A DNA stretch of 60,765 nucleotides from Clostridiales bacterium (GTDB lineage: Bacteria; Bacillota; Clostridia; Peptostreptococcales; Anaerovoracaceae), in NCBI GenBank assembly GCA_015058145.1, contig SVCX01000006.1, positions 1 to 60,765 of the forward strand, read 5' to 3'. A program made the position numbers and the translations under genes. The notes under the pieces are model-generated. The model was not told the DNA's origin. It was given only the letters and a program-made list of their open reading frames with translations, and ran no database searches. Below, one piece after another: positions 53,422-60,765 of this stretch. Every line of letters begins with the position of its first letter. Position 1 is the first letter of the stretch.

Positions 53422-54777
53422 TTAATTCTTAAAAGAATGGACCGGAGCCGGTATACGTCCGCCGCGCTGTATGAACTGACTGCTTGAGAATGTATTGACC
53501 TCCATGACCGGAGCCGAACCGAAGAGTCCGCCCCAGTCGACTTTATCGCCGGCCTTCATTCCATAAGCCGGAATGACTCTCACCGCTGTCGTTTTGTTGT
53601 TGATGACGCCGATTGCCGCTTCATCGGCAATCATGGCGGAGATGGTATCTTCCGGCGTATCCCCCGGTATGGCGATCATGTCGAGACCTACGGAGCAGAC
53701 GCTGGTCATCGCTTCCAGTTTATCGAAGGTCAGGCAGCCCTCTTCCGCAGCCGCAATCATTCTGTTGTCCTCGCTGACAGGGATGAAGGCTCCGGAAAGT
53801 CCTCCCACATGACCGGACGCCATGATGCCGCCCTTCTTGACCGCATCCGTCAGCATTGCCAGCGCCGCCGTGCTTCCGTGGGCGCCGCACCGTTCCAGTC
53901 CCATTGTCTCCAGTATTTCAGCGACGCTGTCACCTATGGCAGGCGTCGGCGCCAGAGACAGATCCAGGATGCCAAAGGGAACGCCCAGCTTGTCAGAAAC
54001 TTTCCGTCCGATCAGCTGTCCGGCCCTCGTAATCTTGAACGCGGTCTGTTTGATCTTCTCCGCGATTTCATCCACCGACGCACCCTCCATATCGCGCAGC
54101 GCTTCCCTGACTACCCCGGGGCCGCTGACGCCGACATTGATTACGTTCTCTGCTTCGCCGACGCCGTGGAACGCCCCCGCCATAAACGGATTGTCTTCCA
54201 CAGCATTTGCAAAAGCAACAAACTTGGCGCATCCGAAACTGTTGTTCTCCCGTGTGAGGTAAGCCGTTTTTTTGATCAGGGGTCCCATCTTCTTCACGGC
54301 GTCCATATTGATGCCGGATTTTGTGGAGCCCAGGTTGATGCTGCTGCACATGGCGTCTGTTTCCGCGAGAGCGTACGGCACAGCCTCGATAAAACTCTCA
54401 TCGCTTGCCGTGCAGCCTTTGTGAACCAGTGCGGAAAAGCCGCCGATAATATCCACGCCCACTGCCTTTGCGGCATTGTCCAGAGCCTTCGCGTAGAGGA
54501 GCCATTCCTCGGTGCTGCCAGCGTTGGTCAAAGCGATAGGCGTTACGGATATGCGTTTGTTGACGATGTTGATACCATAATCGTCACCTACTTCATCAGC
54601 CGTTTCCACAAGCTTTTCGGCGAGTCTGGTGATTTTATCATAGACTCTTGCCGCGGCTTCTTTATGATCTCTCCCGAAGCAGTCCAGCAGGGAGATGCCC
54701 ATGGTCGTCGTCCGGATATCCAGATTTTCCTTTTCGATCATATGGATCGTTTCAAGAACATCTTTATATATAGTCAT
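53422..54777 (-). CDS. PFL family protein (UPF0210 / DUF711)
   Basis: A 451-residue cytosolic protein of the UPF0210 family, structurally related to pyruvate formate-lyase-type barrels, but without a visible glycyl-radical motif. [28 protein letters not shown] and [17 protein letters not shown] are family blocks. Its function is unknown. It is nearly always encoded beside a small ACT-domain protein, as here (23 bp upstream), so ligand control by an amino acid is plausible. Confidence 0.9.
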   Translation of the reverse strand: MTIYKDVLETIHMIEKENLDIRTTTMGISLLDCFGRDHKEAAARVYDKITRLAEKLVETADEVGDDYGINIVNKRISVTPIALTNAGSTEEWLLYAKALDNAAKAVGVDIIGGFSALVHKGCTASDESFIEAVPYALAETDAMCSSINLGSTKSGINMDAVKKMGPLIKKTAYLTRENNSFGCAKFVAFANAVEDNPFMAGAFHGVGEAENVINVGVSGPGVVREALRDMEGASVDEIAEKIKQTAFKITRAGQLIGRKVSDKLGVPFGILDLSLAPTPAIGDSVAEILETMGLERCGAHGSTAALAMLTDAVKKGGIMASGHVGGLSGAFIPVSEDNRMIAAAEEGCLTFDKLEAMTSVCSVGLDMIAIPGDTPEDTISAMIADEAAIGVINNKTTAVRVIPAYGMKAGDKVDWGGLFGSAPVMEVNTFSSSQFIQRGGRIPAPVHSFKN

Positions 54778-54800
54778 CTCAGTCTCCAGTGATTCTTTCT

Positions 54801-55070
54801 TTAAATCTGATGCATGGTGTCGAAAATCTCTTCCTTCTGCACGTGAATCGAAAGGCCTTCTCGTTCGGCCATCTCATGCAGCGCGACATCGACTTCGTGG
54901 AAGCTTGCCTTTGCTTCATCAATCTTCACGACCATAATCATGGTGAAGTACTCCTGCAGAATAGTCTGAGTGACGTCTTCAATGTTGACGTGTTTGTCGT
55001 TGAGAATGCCGGAAACTTTGTACATGATTCCGACCTGATCTTTGCCGACTACTGTGATTATTGCTTTCAT
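54801..55070 (-). CDS. ACT domain protein (UPF0237)
   Basis: An 89-residue stand-alone ACT domain: [21 protein letters not shown] opens the amino-acid-binding fold. It probably regulates the adjacent PFL-family protein. Its ATG overlaps the stop of the ThrE-like gene (TAATG), so amino-acid export and this pair are translationally coupled. Confidence 0.92.
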   Translation of the reverse strand: MKAIITVVGKDQVGIMYKVSGILNDKHVNIEDVTQTILQEYFTMIMVVKIDEAKASFHEVDVALHEMAEREGLSIHVQKEEIFDTMHQI

Positions 55071-55543
55071 TACAACTCCCTCTTCAGAAAATCTTTGATG
55101 CTGACTGTTTTATGGACCAGCGCCCAGAACACTTTGATGATCGCGCCCATAACCAGCAGCCCCATGGCAATGGCGCCTGCCATCATAAGCGTCTCGATGC
55201 CGATGTGTGCCATGTCTTCAATGTCGCTCCTGAGCAGCGCCTCCATGGTATAGAAAATCTTGGCTCCCGGTACAAGGCACAGGATTCCCGGAATGACGAA
55301 TATGGTCATGGCCTCCTTGAAGATGCGTGCGGCAATCCAGCTGCATAATCCGACCATACAGGCTCCGAAGAAGCAGCCCATCACCGGCGACCCAAAGTTG
55401 TAATCCGTAATGAGATAGGTAATCCATCCCAGACCGCCTACGACAATGCAGGCTGGAATGTGCCGGATCGGCACTCTGAATATAATGGCGAACCCTAGTG
55501 TGGCAAACAACGCCAGCAGGAATTGTGTGAACAGATGCATCAT
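55070..55543 (-). CDS. threonine/serine exporter family protein, small subunit (ThrE C-terminal half)
   Basis: A 157-residue membrane protein with four to five helices and the LVPGAKIFYTMEALLRSD stretch typical of the DUF3815/ThrE_2 domain. I used the ATG at 55543, which overlaps the previous stop (ATGA) and has AGGAGGG upstream; the much longer open frame is a shadow of the neighbouring gene. It acts together with the product of the preceding gene. Confidence 0.88.
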   Translation of the reverse strand: MMHLFTQFLLALFATLGFAIIFRVPIRHIPACIVVGGLGWITYLITDYNFGSPVMGCFFGACMVGLCSWIAARIFKEAMTIFVIPGILCLVPGAKIFYTMEALLRSDIEDMAHIGIETLMMAGAIAMGLLVMGAIIKVFWALVHKTVSIKDFLKREL

Positions 55544-56322
55544 AACGCAATCCCTCCTAACATATACCAGAGTTTGATGATAACGCCCGCGCCCGCCGCC
55601 AGCGAAACGCTGATGATGCAGGCTTCCGTCAGACGCGCCACGCCTGAGAGCATATTGCCGGACAGGAAGTCGCGGATGGAATTGGTAATCGGGATTCCGG
55701 GAACGAAGAGCATGATGCAGCCGGAGATGACCGGCGCGTAGCTGACTCCGTCGATAGATGCCGCCGCCAGCAGCGAGCAGAAGGCCGCGAAAGCGCAGCA
55801 CACGAATCCTCGTATGAAGAAATTGATTTCATATTTCTCAAGGAAGCGGGAGATGATGTAGCACATGAGCCCTACAATCACCGCCACGCAGAAATCCATT
55901 GCTCCGCCGCCGAATATTACGCTGAAGCATGACGCGACCATTGCGGCGGCCAGCGCCCGGATCCAGAAAGGGTAAGGCCTGCTGTTTTCGATATCGTTCA
56001 GAATCTCATTTCCCTCTTCCACTGTCATATCCGTCGTGGTAAAGGATCTGGAAAACTGGTTGACGCGCGAGATTTTGGTGAGGTCCGTTTCACTGCTCTT
56101 GATGCGCTTGATGTAGGATACTGTATTGCTTGCTTCCTCATTGTCTGTAGACACGAAAATGCCCGTCGGCGTCGCGAAGACGTTGACGTCATCAATGCCG
56201 CAGCTTTTGCAGATGCGCTCGATTGTATCCTCGACGCGGTAGATTTCCGCGCCGCTCGTCATCATGATATTGCCGGCTCTCATGGCGAGCAGCAATATGT
56301 CTTTCTGTTTCTTCTTTTCCAT
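55540..56322 (-). CDS. threonine/serine exporter family protein, large subunit (ThrE N-terminal half)
   Basis: A 260-residue protein. The N-terminal soluble domain (about 1-110) has AMRAGNIMMTSGAEIYRVEDTIER, the ThrE/DUF1212 hallmark. Five membrane helices follow, with the MLFVPGIPITNSIRD motif. In Corynebacterium the two halves are one protein (ThrE) that exports Thr and Ser; here they are split, as is usual in Firmicutes. The start at 56322 has no Shine-Dalgarno but lies 13 bp after the ABC transporter stop, so re-initiation is likely. Confidence 0.87.
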   Translation of the reverse strand: MEKKKQKDILLLAMRAGNIMMTSGAEIYRVEDTIERICKSCGIDDVNVFATPTGIFVSTDNEEASNTVSYIKRIKSSETDLTKISRVNQFSRSFTTTDMTVEEGNEILNDIENSRPYPFWIRALAAAMVASCFSVIFGGGAMDFCVAVIVGLMCYIISRFLEKYEINFFIRGFVCCAFAAFCSLLAAASIDGVSYAPVISGCIMLFVPGIPITNSIRDFLSGNMLSGVARLTEACIISVSLAAGAGVIIKLWYMLGGIAL

Positions 56323-56335
56323 GTTTGGTATATTA

Positions 56336-58081
56336 TCACACTTTGTACAAAGATGCGTATTGTCCGCCAATCTTCATCAAATCTTCATGTGTGCCCTCTT
56401 CTTTGATCTCTCCGTCATCGATAAGAATGATCCTGTCGGCGCTCTTAATCGTGGACAGGCGGTGGGCGATGATGATGGTCGTTCTTCCTTCCGCCAGTTT
56501 ATCGAAAGCCCCCTGGATGCGCGCTTCCGTAATCGTATCCAGCGCCGAAGTCGCCTCATCCAGGATGAGAATCGGCGGGTTCTTCAGGAAGATGCGGGCG
56601 ATGGAAACCCTCTGTTTCTGGCCGCCCGAGAGTAATACTCCCCGTTCACCCGTGTATGATGTAAAACCATCCGGCATGGCCATGACGTCCTCATAGATTT
56701 CCGCTTTCTTCGCGGCTTCGATGACTTCCTCGTCGGTGGCGTCCGGTCGTCCGTACCGAATGTTCTCCGCAATCGTGTCAGGGAACAGATAAACATCCTG
56801 CTGTACGATGCCGATACTCTTCCTCAGCGTGCGTTTCTCTATTTCACGGATGTCGGTGCCGCCGATTCGGATGGCGCCCTCGTCCACATCGTAGAACCTC
56901 GGTATCAGCTGGCAGAGCGTGGTCTTGCCGCCGCCGGACGGTCCGACGATGGCGACGGTCTCGCCTTCCTCCACATGAAGGCTGACGCCGTTGATGACAT
57001 CTGTATTCTTCTCCTGATAGGCAAAGGAAACGTTGTCGATATCGATATCATAGGCCGTAATCGGTTTACCTTCTCCCGGCGCCACATCCTCCTCCGGACT
57101 GAGGCGCATAATCTCTACGAACCTGGTCAGACCGGCCCATCCGTTCATGAAGGTCTCCATGAATCCGGCCAGTTTTCTGATTGGCGTGATGAAGGTCGCG
57201 ATATAAAGGTAGAAGGTAATCAGGTCCGCGTAGTTCATCTCGTTGCGCATGATGATCCAGCCGCCCACCGCCATGATGACGACCGGCATGATGCTCATGA
57301 AAAACTCAAGAGATGAAGCGAATAATCCAAAAGCTTTATAGTTGTCGCACTTGGCAGTTCTGAACTCATCGTTCGCTGCTGCGAACTTGGCGTAGTCCGT
57401 TTCCTCGTTGGCGAAGGCCTTGCTGGTACGCACGCCCGACAATCCCGACTCGACTTCCCCGTTTATCTCAGCCAGTTTCTCCTTCACCTTTCTGGATGTC
57501 CGGATCATCCTGCGCCGGTTCAGCATGACGACCGTCAAAGCGATCGGCAGCAGAATCAGAATGACTAAAGCCAGCTTCCACTGGATCGTAAACATGATGA
57601 TCACAGCTCCAACGATGGTGATGCTCGCGATGAACAGATCCTCCGGTCCGTGGTGGGCCATCTCCGTCACCTCGAAGAGGTCGCCTGTCATTCTGGAGAG
57701 CAGCTGCCCGGTCCTGTTCTTGTTAAAGAAATTGAAATCCAGGCTCTGCATGTGAGCGAACAAGTCGTCACGGAGATCCGCTTCAACACGTACGCCGAAC
57801 ATGTGCCCCCAATAGGTGATGATGTAGTGCATGATCGCCTTCAGCAGGAACGCGATGCCGACGATGATCATCACGTGGAAGAAAGCCGCAAAGGCCTTCT
57901 CCGGCAGCATGTGGTACATGGCGTGTCTGGCCACCAGCGGGAAGATGAGGTCCACGGCCGACGCGATGAGCGCGCAGGTCAGGTCCAGCACAAAAAGCCC
58001 CATGTGGGGTTTGAAATATTCGAGAAATATCCTCAACGTCGGTTTGCTGAAATCTTTCGTCTTTCCATTGCCGTTTCTCAT
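56336..58081 (-). CDS. ABC exporter, fused permease-ATPase (MsbA/BmrA-like)
   Basis: A 581-residue half-transporter. Six membrane helices (about 25-310) with the TMD signature QSLDFNFFNKNRTGQLLSR are followed by an ATPase domain with GPSGGGKTT (Walker A), LLSGGQKQR (signature) and ILILDEATSALD (Walker B). It acts as a homodimer, since no partner gene is adjacent. The substrate (lipid, drug or peptide) is unknown. The ATG is exactly 6 bp after a TGtTAGAAT element, so the message is probably leaderless. It heads an operon continuing into the ThrE pair. Confidence 0.93.
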   Translation of the reverse strand: MRNGNGKTKDFSKPTLRIFLEYFKPHMGLFVLDLTCALIASAVDLIFPLVARHAMYHMLPEKAFAAFFHVMIIVGIAFLLKAIMHYIITYWGHMFGVRVEADLRDDLFAHMQSLDFNFFNKNRTGQLLSRMTGDLFEVTEMAHHGPEDLFIASITIVGAVIIMFTIQWKLALVILILLPIALTVVMLNRRRMIRTSRKVKEKLAEINGEVESGLSGVRTSKAFANEETDYAKFAAANDEFRTAKCDNYKAFGLFASSLEFFMSIMPVVIMAVGGWIIMRNEMNYADLITFYLYIATFITPIRKLAGFMETFMNGWAGLTRFVEIMRLSPEEDVAPGEGKPITAYDIDIDNVSFAYQEKNTDVINGVSLHVEEGETVAIVGPSGGGKTTLCQLIPRFYDVDEGAIRIGGTDIREIEKRTLRKSIGIVQQDVYLFPDTIAENIRYGRPDATDEEVIEAAKKAEIYEDVMAMPDGFTSYTGERGVLLSGGQKQRVSIARIFLKNPPILILDEATSALDTITEARIQGAFDKLAEGRTTIIIAHRLSTIKSADRIILIDDGEIKEEGTHEDLMKIGGQYASLYKV

Positions 58082-58087
58082 GCCTTG

Positions 58088-58096
58088 ATTCTAACA
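58088..58096 (-). promoter_or_regulatory. extended -10 promoter of the ABC exporter (leaderless)
   Basis: TGtTAGAAT, 6 bp before the ATG at 58081. AGGACA lies 17 bp upstream as a possible -35. Confidence 0.55.
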
Positions 58097-58115
58097 CAAA
58101 CCCTGTCCTGTGTCC

Positions 58116-58144
58116 TTGTTAAACATCGCAAAAACAGTTATAAT
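58116..58144 (+). promoter_or_regulatory. promoter of AEC transporter 2
   Basis: -35 TTGTTA (58116-58121), 17-bp spacer, -10 TATAAT (58139-58144). The roughly 55-nt leader contains a CTGTCGCG/CGCGGCAG hairpin. Confidence 0.65.
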
Positions 58145-58205
58145 TACTGTGAGTTTTTGCTGTCGCGCGACTCGCGGCAGACTGGCGAAAGGGGAATCTT
58201 TCTTT

Positions 58206-59159
58206 ATGGTAAGCATGGGCGCGCTGGATGTCATTCTGGCGCTGGCGAAAGTATTCATCATGATCCTTCCGGGCTACATCATCATGAAGCTCGGAATCAT
58301 CAACACGAATCACACACAGGGGGTCTCGAACATCATCACCTACGTGACCTACCCTTGTCTTGTCATCGCCGCCATGCAGATGGAATTTTCCATGGAAAAG
58401 CTGGAGAACTGCGGTTACGTCGTGCTGATTTTCATCGGCGTTGTTATCATCGCCATGATCATCTCCAGGATTCTCACTTCCATCATCAAGCTCCCGGCTT
58501 CCCAGAGCGGCATCATGGCCTTCATGATGGTCTTCGGGAACACGGGATTTCTGGGGCTTCCGGTGCTCAACGGACTCTTCGGCCAGGAAGGCGTCTTCTA
58601 CGGCGCCATCTGCGACTCGTCCTTTGACGTGCTCATGTTCACCATCGGCGTTACGCTGATTCGTCAGGCCGCCAAAGGCGAAGAGAAGATGAGTTTCAAG
58701 GAGACCATCAGCGGTCTGATCAATCCTTGTTTCATCGGCGTGCTCATCGGACTTCTGTTTTACGTTTGCCGCATCACACTCCCGCCGATCCTCGGCGGTC
58801 CGGTGGAAGCCATCGGCAACGCAACAAGCCCTCTCGCGATGATGGTAGTCGGCGCTCATCTGGCGCGCATCAGTTTCAAGGACATGTTCCGAAGCAAGCC
58901 GTCCTATCTGGTCTGCCTGCTGAAGCTCCTGGTGGCTCCTGCCGTTGCGCTCCTTCTCGTCAAGCTGATCATCGGCGGCGGGACATTGTTTGGAACGGTC
59001 ATCATCATGGAAGCGGCTATGCCTTGCGCGATGCTTTCCGTCATACTCAGCGAAAGATATCATGCGGACGTTGAATTTGCCACAAAGGGCGTTATGCTGA
59101 CGACGATACTCTGTCTCATCACCATCCCGATTGTGGCGATCACACTGCAGCATATATAA
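58206..59159 (+). CDS. AEC family transporter (auxin efflux carrier type), copy 2
   Basis: A 317-residue protein with about ten membrane helices. VFGNTGFLGLPVL matches the conserved NxGxxGxP motif, and AMPCAMLSVILSERYHAD near the end matches the second half-repeat. Relatives move small organic acids. The ATG at 58206 follows AAAGGGG; the longer frame covers the leader hairpin. It is divergent from the ABC exporter and only distantly similar to the copy at 48086. Confidence 0.88.
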   Translation: MVSMGALDVILALAKVFIMILPGYIIMKLGIINTNHTQGVSNIITYVTYPCLVIAAMQMEFSMEKLENCGYVVLIFIGVVIIAMIISRILTSIIKLPASQSGIMAFMMVFGNTGFLGLPVLNGLFGQEGVFYGAICDSSFDVLMFTIGVTLIRQAAKGEEKMSFKETISGLINPCFIGVLIGLLFYVCRITLPPILGGPVEAIGNATSPLAMMVVGAHLARISFKDMFRSKPSYLVCLLKLLVAPAVALLLVKLIIGGGTLFGTVIIMEAAMPCAMLSVILSERYHADVEFATKGVMLTTILCLITIPIVAITLQHI

Positions 59160-59176
59160 ATTGATCCAGGACATCT

Positions 59177-59182
59177 TATAAT
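59177..59182 (+). promoter_or_regulatory. -10 box of the FHA-FtsW gene
   Basis: TATAAT, 9 bp before the ATG at 59192, giving a very short or absent leader. No -35 was found. Confidence 0.45.
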
Positions 59183-59191
59183 AGGTCAACA

Positions 59192-60765
59192 ATGGAAAAT
59201 GGATACGAAGGGATAATGGAATATGTGACCCTGTACTTCACAACAGGGGTCAGATGGGTATGCATGGGATTGGCTATCCTGATTTTGCTGCACCAAATTT
59301 TTGCCCTGCTCAGAATGCGCAATCCGTCTGAAATCTGGGCTTATTTGCAGTGTCCGGATGGCAGTTCCGTTCCCCTGACTCATTGGGAGAACCTTATGGG
59401 CCGCGCCCGCGGATGCGATATCATCCTGAATCTCGGCGGCGTCTCCAGAAGCCACGGCACCCTCGTGCGTGATTCCGAGGGCGTCTGGGAATACAGAGAT
59501 CTCAATTCCAAAAACGGTTCTTATATTAACGGCAGGAAAGTGACAGAGCCTGCTGTTCTTCGGGCCGGCGATACTCTGACCGTCGGCGGCGGGGATTTTC
59601 AGCTCTATCCTCTCAGCGCCCGGGAGCGTCTTGAGAACATCGAGAAGAGAAAGCGCTACACCAAGCGTACGTCTCCGTGGCTGTCTATGCTGGCAATCAC
59701 GGTCTTCCAGCTTCTGACGGTGATTCAGTTCCATATTTCCCTCGGTGAGGATTATCCGGCCCAACTCACAGCCGCATTCGCAATCCTCTGCATCATCATG
59801 TGGGCGTATGTCATATTCCTCCGCATGTTAAGGAGGACCGGTTTCGAGGTGGAGCTCATCGCTTTCTTCCTGTCGACCCTGAGCCTTTCGCTGACGGCTT
59901 CCGCTTATCCGTACGCCGTCCTCAAGCAGTCCATCTGTGTTGTGCTTGGCGTATTCCTGTTCTTCGCCATGTGCTGGCTTTTGCGTGACCTGAACAAAGC
60001 CAAGAAGCTCATTCCGATTTTCCTCGGGCTCAGCGTAATCCTGCTCATTATCAACCTGGCCTTCGGAACAGTCGCCTTCGGATCCCAGAACTGGATCAGC
60101 ATCGGCGGGCTGACCTTCCAGCCATCTGAAATAGTAAAAATTGTGTTTATCTTCGTCGGCGCAGCGTCTCTCAACGAGCTGCAGCAGCGGCGGAACCTCC
60201 TGATCTTCATGGGATTCAGTGTGTTCTGTCTGGGCTGTCTGGCCATAATGGGAGACTTCGGAACCGCCATCATTTTCTTCGCGACGTACCTGGTCATCTC
60301 ATTCCTGCGAAGCGGCGACTTCACCAAGCTGTTCCTCGTCATCGGCGCGGCCGGACTGATGGGACTGATGGTCCTGCGGTTTAAGCCGTACATCGCTGAC
60401 CGGTTCGCTGTATGGCATCACGTATGGGAGGACCCGACGGATGCCGGTTTCCAGCAGGTTCAGACTATGACCTCCATCGCCAGCGGCGGTATTCCGGGTC
60501 TTGGCGCGGGAGAAGGAAACCTGAGCGACGTAGCTGCTGCCAGCACCGATCTGGTGTTCGGTATGCTGGCTGAAGAATGGGGGCTGGTCATTGCGGTGCT
60601 CTCGGTGCTCTGCATCATCACCCTGGCCGTATTTGCCTACCGGTCGATCATCGCAGGCCGTTCTACCTACTACTGCATTGCAGCCTGCGCGGCGACTTCC
60701 ATGTTTATGTTCCAGGCCATACTGAACGTCTTCGGTTCCGTAGACCTGCTGCCGCTGACAGGCGT
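59192..60765 (+). CDS. FHA domain fused to FtsW/RodA/SpoVE (SEDS) protein, 3' end cut by window
   Basis: At least 524 codons, open to the window end. An N-terminal membrane helix (about 17-40) is followed by a cytosolic FHA domain (about 55-140) with all phospho-threonine contacts: GR (70-71), SRSH (85-88), NSKNG (105-109) and NG (113-114). A SEDS glycosyltransferase begins near residue 165 with many helices, IASGGIPGLGAGEG and the PTDAGFQQVQ loop. SEDS proteins polymerise lipid II. The FHA domain suggests control by a Ser/Thr kinase of the PASTA type, which is not in the window. An ATG at 59216 is an alternative start. Confidence 0.85.
   Translation, partial: MENGYEGIMEYVTLYFTTGVRWVCMGLAILILLHQIFALLRMRNPSEIWAYLQCPDGSSVPLTHWENLMGRARGCDIILNLGGVSRSHGTLVRDSEGVWEYRDLNSKNGSYINGRKVTEPAVLRAGDTLTVGGGDFQLYPLSARERLENIEKRKRYTKRTSPWLSMLAITVFQLLTVIQFHISLGEDYPAQLTAAFAILCIIMWAYVIFLRMLRRTGFEVELIAFFLSTLSLSLTASAYPYAVLKQSICVVLGVFLFFAMCWLLRDLNKAKKLIPIFLGLSVILLIINLAFGTVAFGSQNWISIGGLTFQPSEIVKIVFIFVGAASLNELQQRRNLLIFMGFSVFCLGCLAIMGDFGTAIIFFATYLVISFLRSGDFTKLFLVIGAAGLMGLMVLRFKPYIADRFAVWHHVWEDPTDAGFQQVQTMTSIASGGIPGLGAGEGNLSDVAAASTDLVFGMLAEEWGLVIAVLSVLCIITLAVFAYRSIIAGRSTYYCIAACAATSMFMFQAILNVFGSVDLLPLTG

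Noticed and set aside
53809-54792. 327-codon plus-strand frame over the PFL-family gene
   Set aside because: Antisense shadow of a conserved family gene.

Overview
The window looks like a compact chromosomal segment of an obligately anaerobic, amino-acid-fermenting member of the Clostridia (Bacillota). An Anaerovoracaceae / Eubacteriales Family XIII-like organism is my guess, not a demonstration. The reasons are AGGAGG-type ribosome sites, consensus sigma-A promoters, a reverse rubrerythrin, ferredoxin-dependent indolepyruvate oxidoreductase, thiolase with Rex-type operators, an NhaC antiporter, U32 peptidase, and Clostridia-typical families such as DUF1002, PFL/UPF0210, split ThrE and RbgA. 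No rRNA, tRNA, insertion sequence, prophage or CRISPR array was seen. Coding density is very high; no gap exceeds about 270 bp.

Layout. 1-3.7 kb (minus): branched-chain-type ABC binding lipoprotein, NifU-like protein, PepV dipeptidase and a G5/3D wall protein. 3.8-6.9 kb (plus): M3 peptidase lipoprotein and an MBL/beta-CASP protein, convergent with an orphan Card1/DUF1887-like CARF-nuclease (6.9-8.0 kb). 8.1-11.4 kb: reverse rubrerythrin, agmatinase-family hydrolase, Na/Pi cotransporter. 11.6-18.2 kb: secreted subtilase, then rplS-rbgA-rnhB-folD with an L19-type leader, and a purine permease divergent from trxA. 18.7-24.2 kb: GH25 muramidase and an operon with proC, a NUDIX hydrolase and a XerD-like recombinase whose catalytic residues are altered. 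24.4-26.2 kb: NhaC and a small membrane protein. 26.3-34.9 kb: one long operon iorA-iorB-paaK-aminotransferase-glnS-U32 peptidase. 35-38 kb: YitT-like protein, radical SAM protein and thiolase with two Rex-like operators. 38.3-44.5 kb: surE operon and two tandem DUF2207 proteins with poly-glycine tails. 44.5-46.7 kb: a putative radical-SAM DNA-repair pair (TIGR03916/TIGR03915 type) under a LexA-like box. 46.9-60.8 kb: M28 peptidase, two AEC transporters, DUF202, DUF1002, serine hydrolase, icd-gntR, PFL/ACT pair, ThrE pair, ABC exporter and, cut by the window end, an FHA-FtsW fusion.

How the genes fit together. Aminotransferase, IorAB and PaaK form a complete oxidative branch for aromatic amino acids (amino acid to aryl-pyruvate to aryl-acetyl-CoA to aryl-acetate plus ATP, with reduced ferredoxin). 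Thiolase, ICDH, peptidases and amino-acid exporters fit the same lifestyle.

Two genome-wide habits stand out. Several genes appear leaderless: an (often extended) -10 box sits exactly 6 bp before the ATG and no Shine-Dalgarno is possible. Several terminators run straight into an extended -10 promoter, so that the hairpin occupies the -35 position. The best candidate for an undescribed system is the LexA-box-controlled radical SAM/DUF4130 pair; the orphan Card1-like effector comes second.
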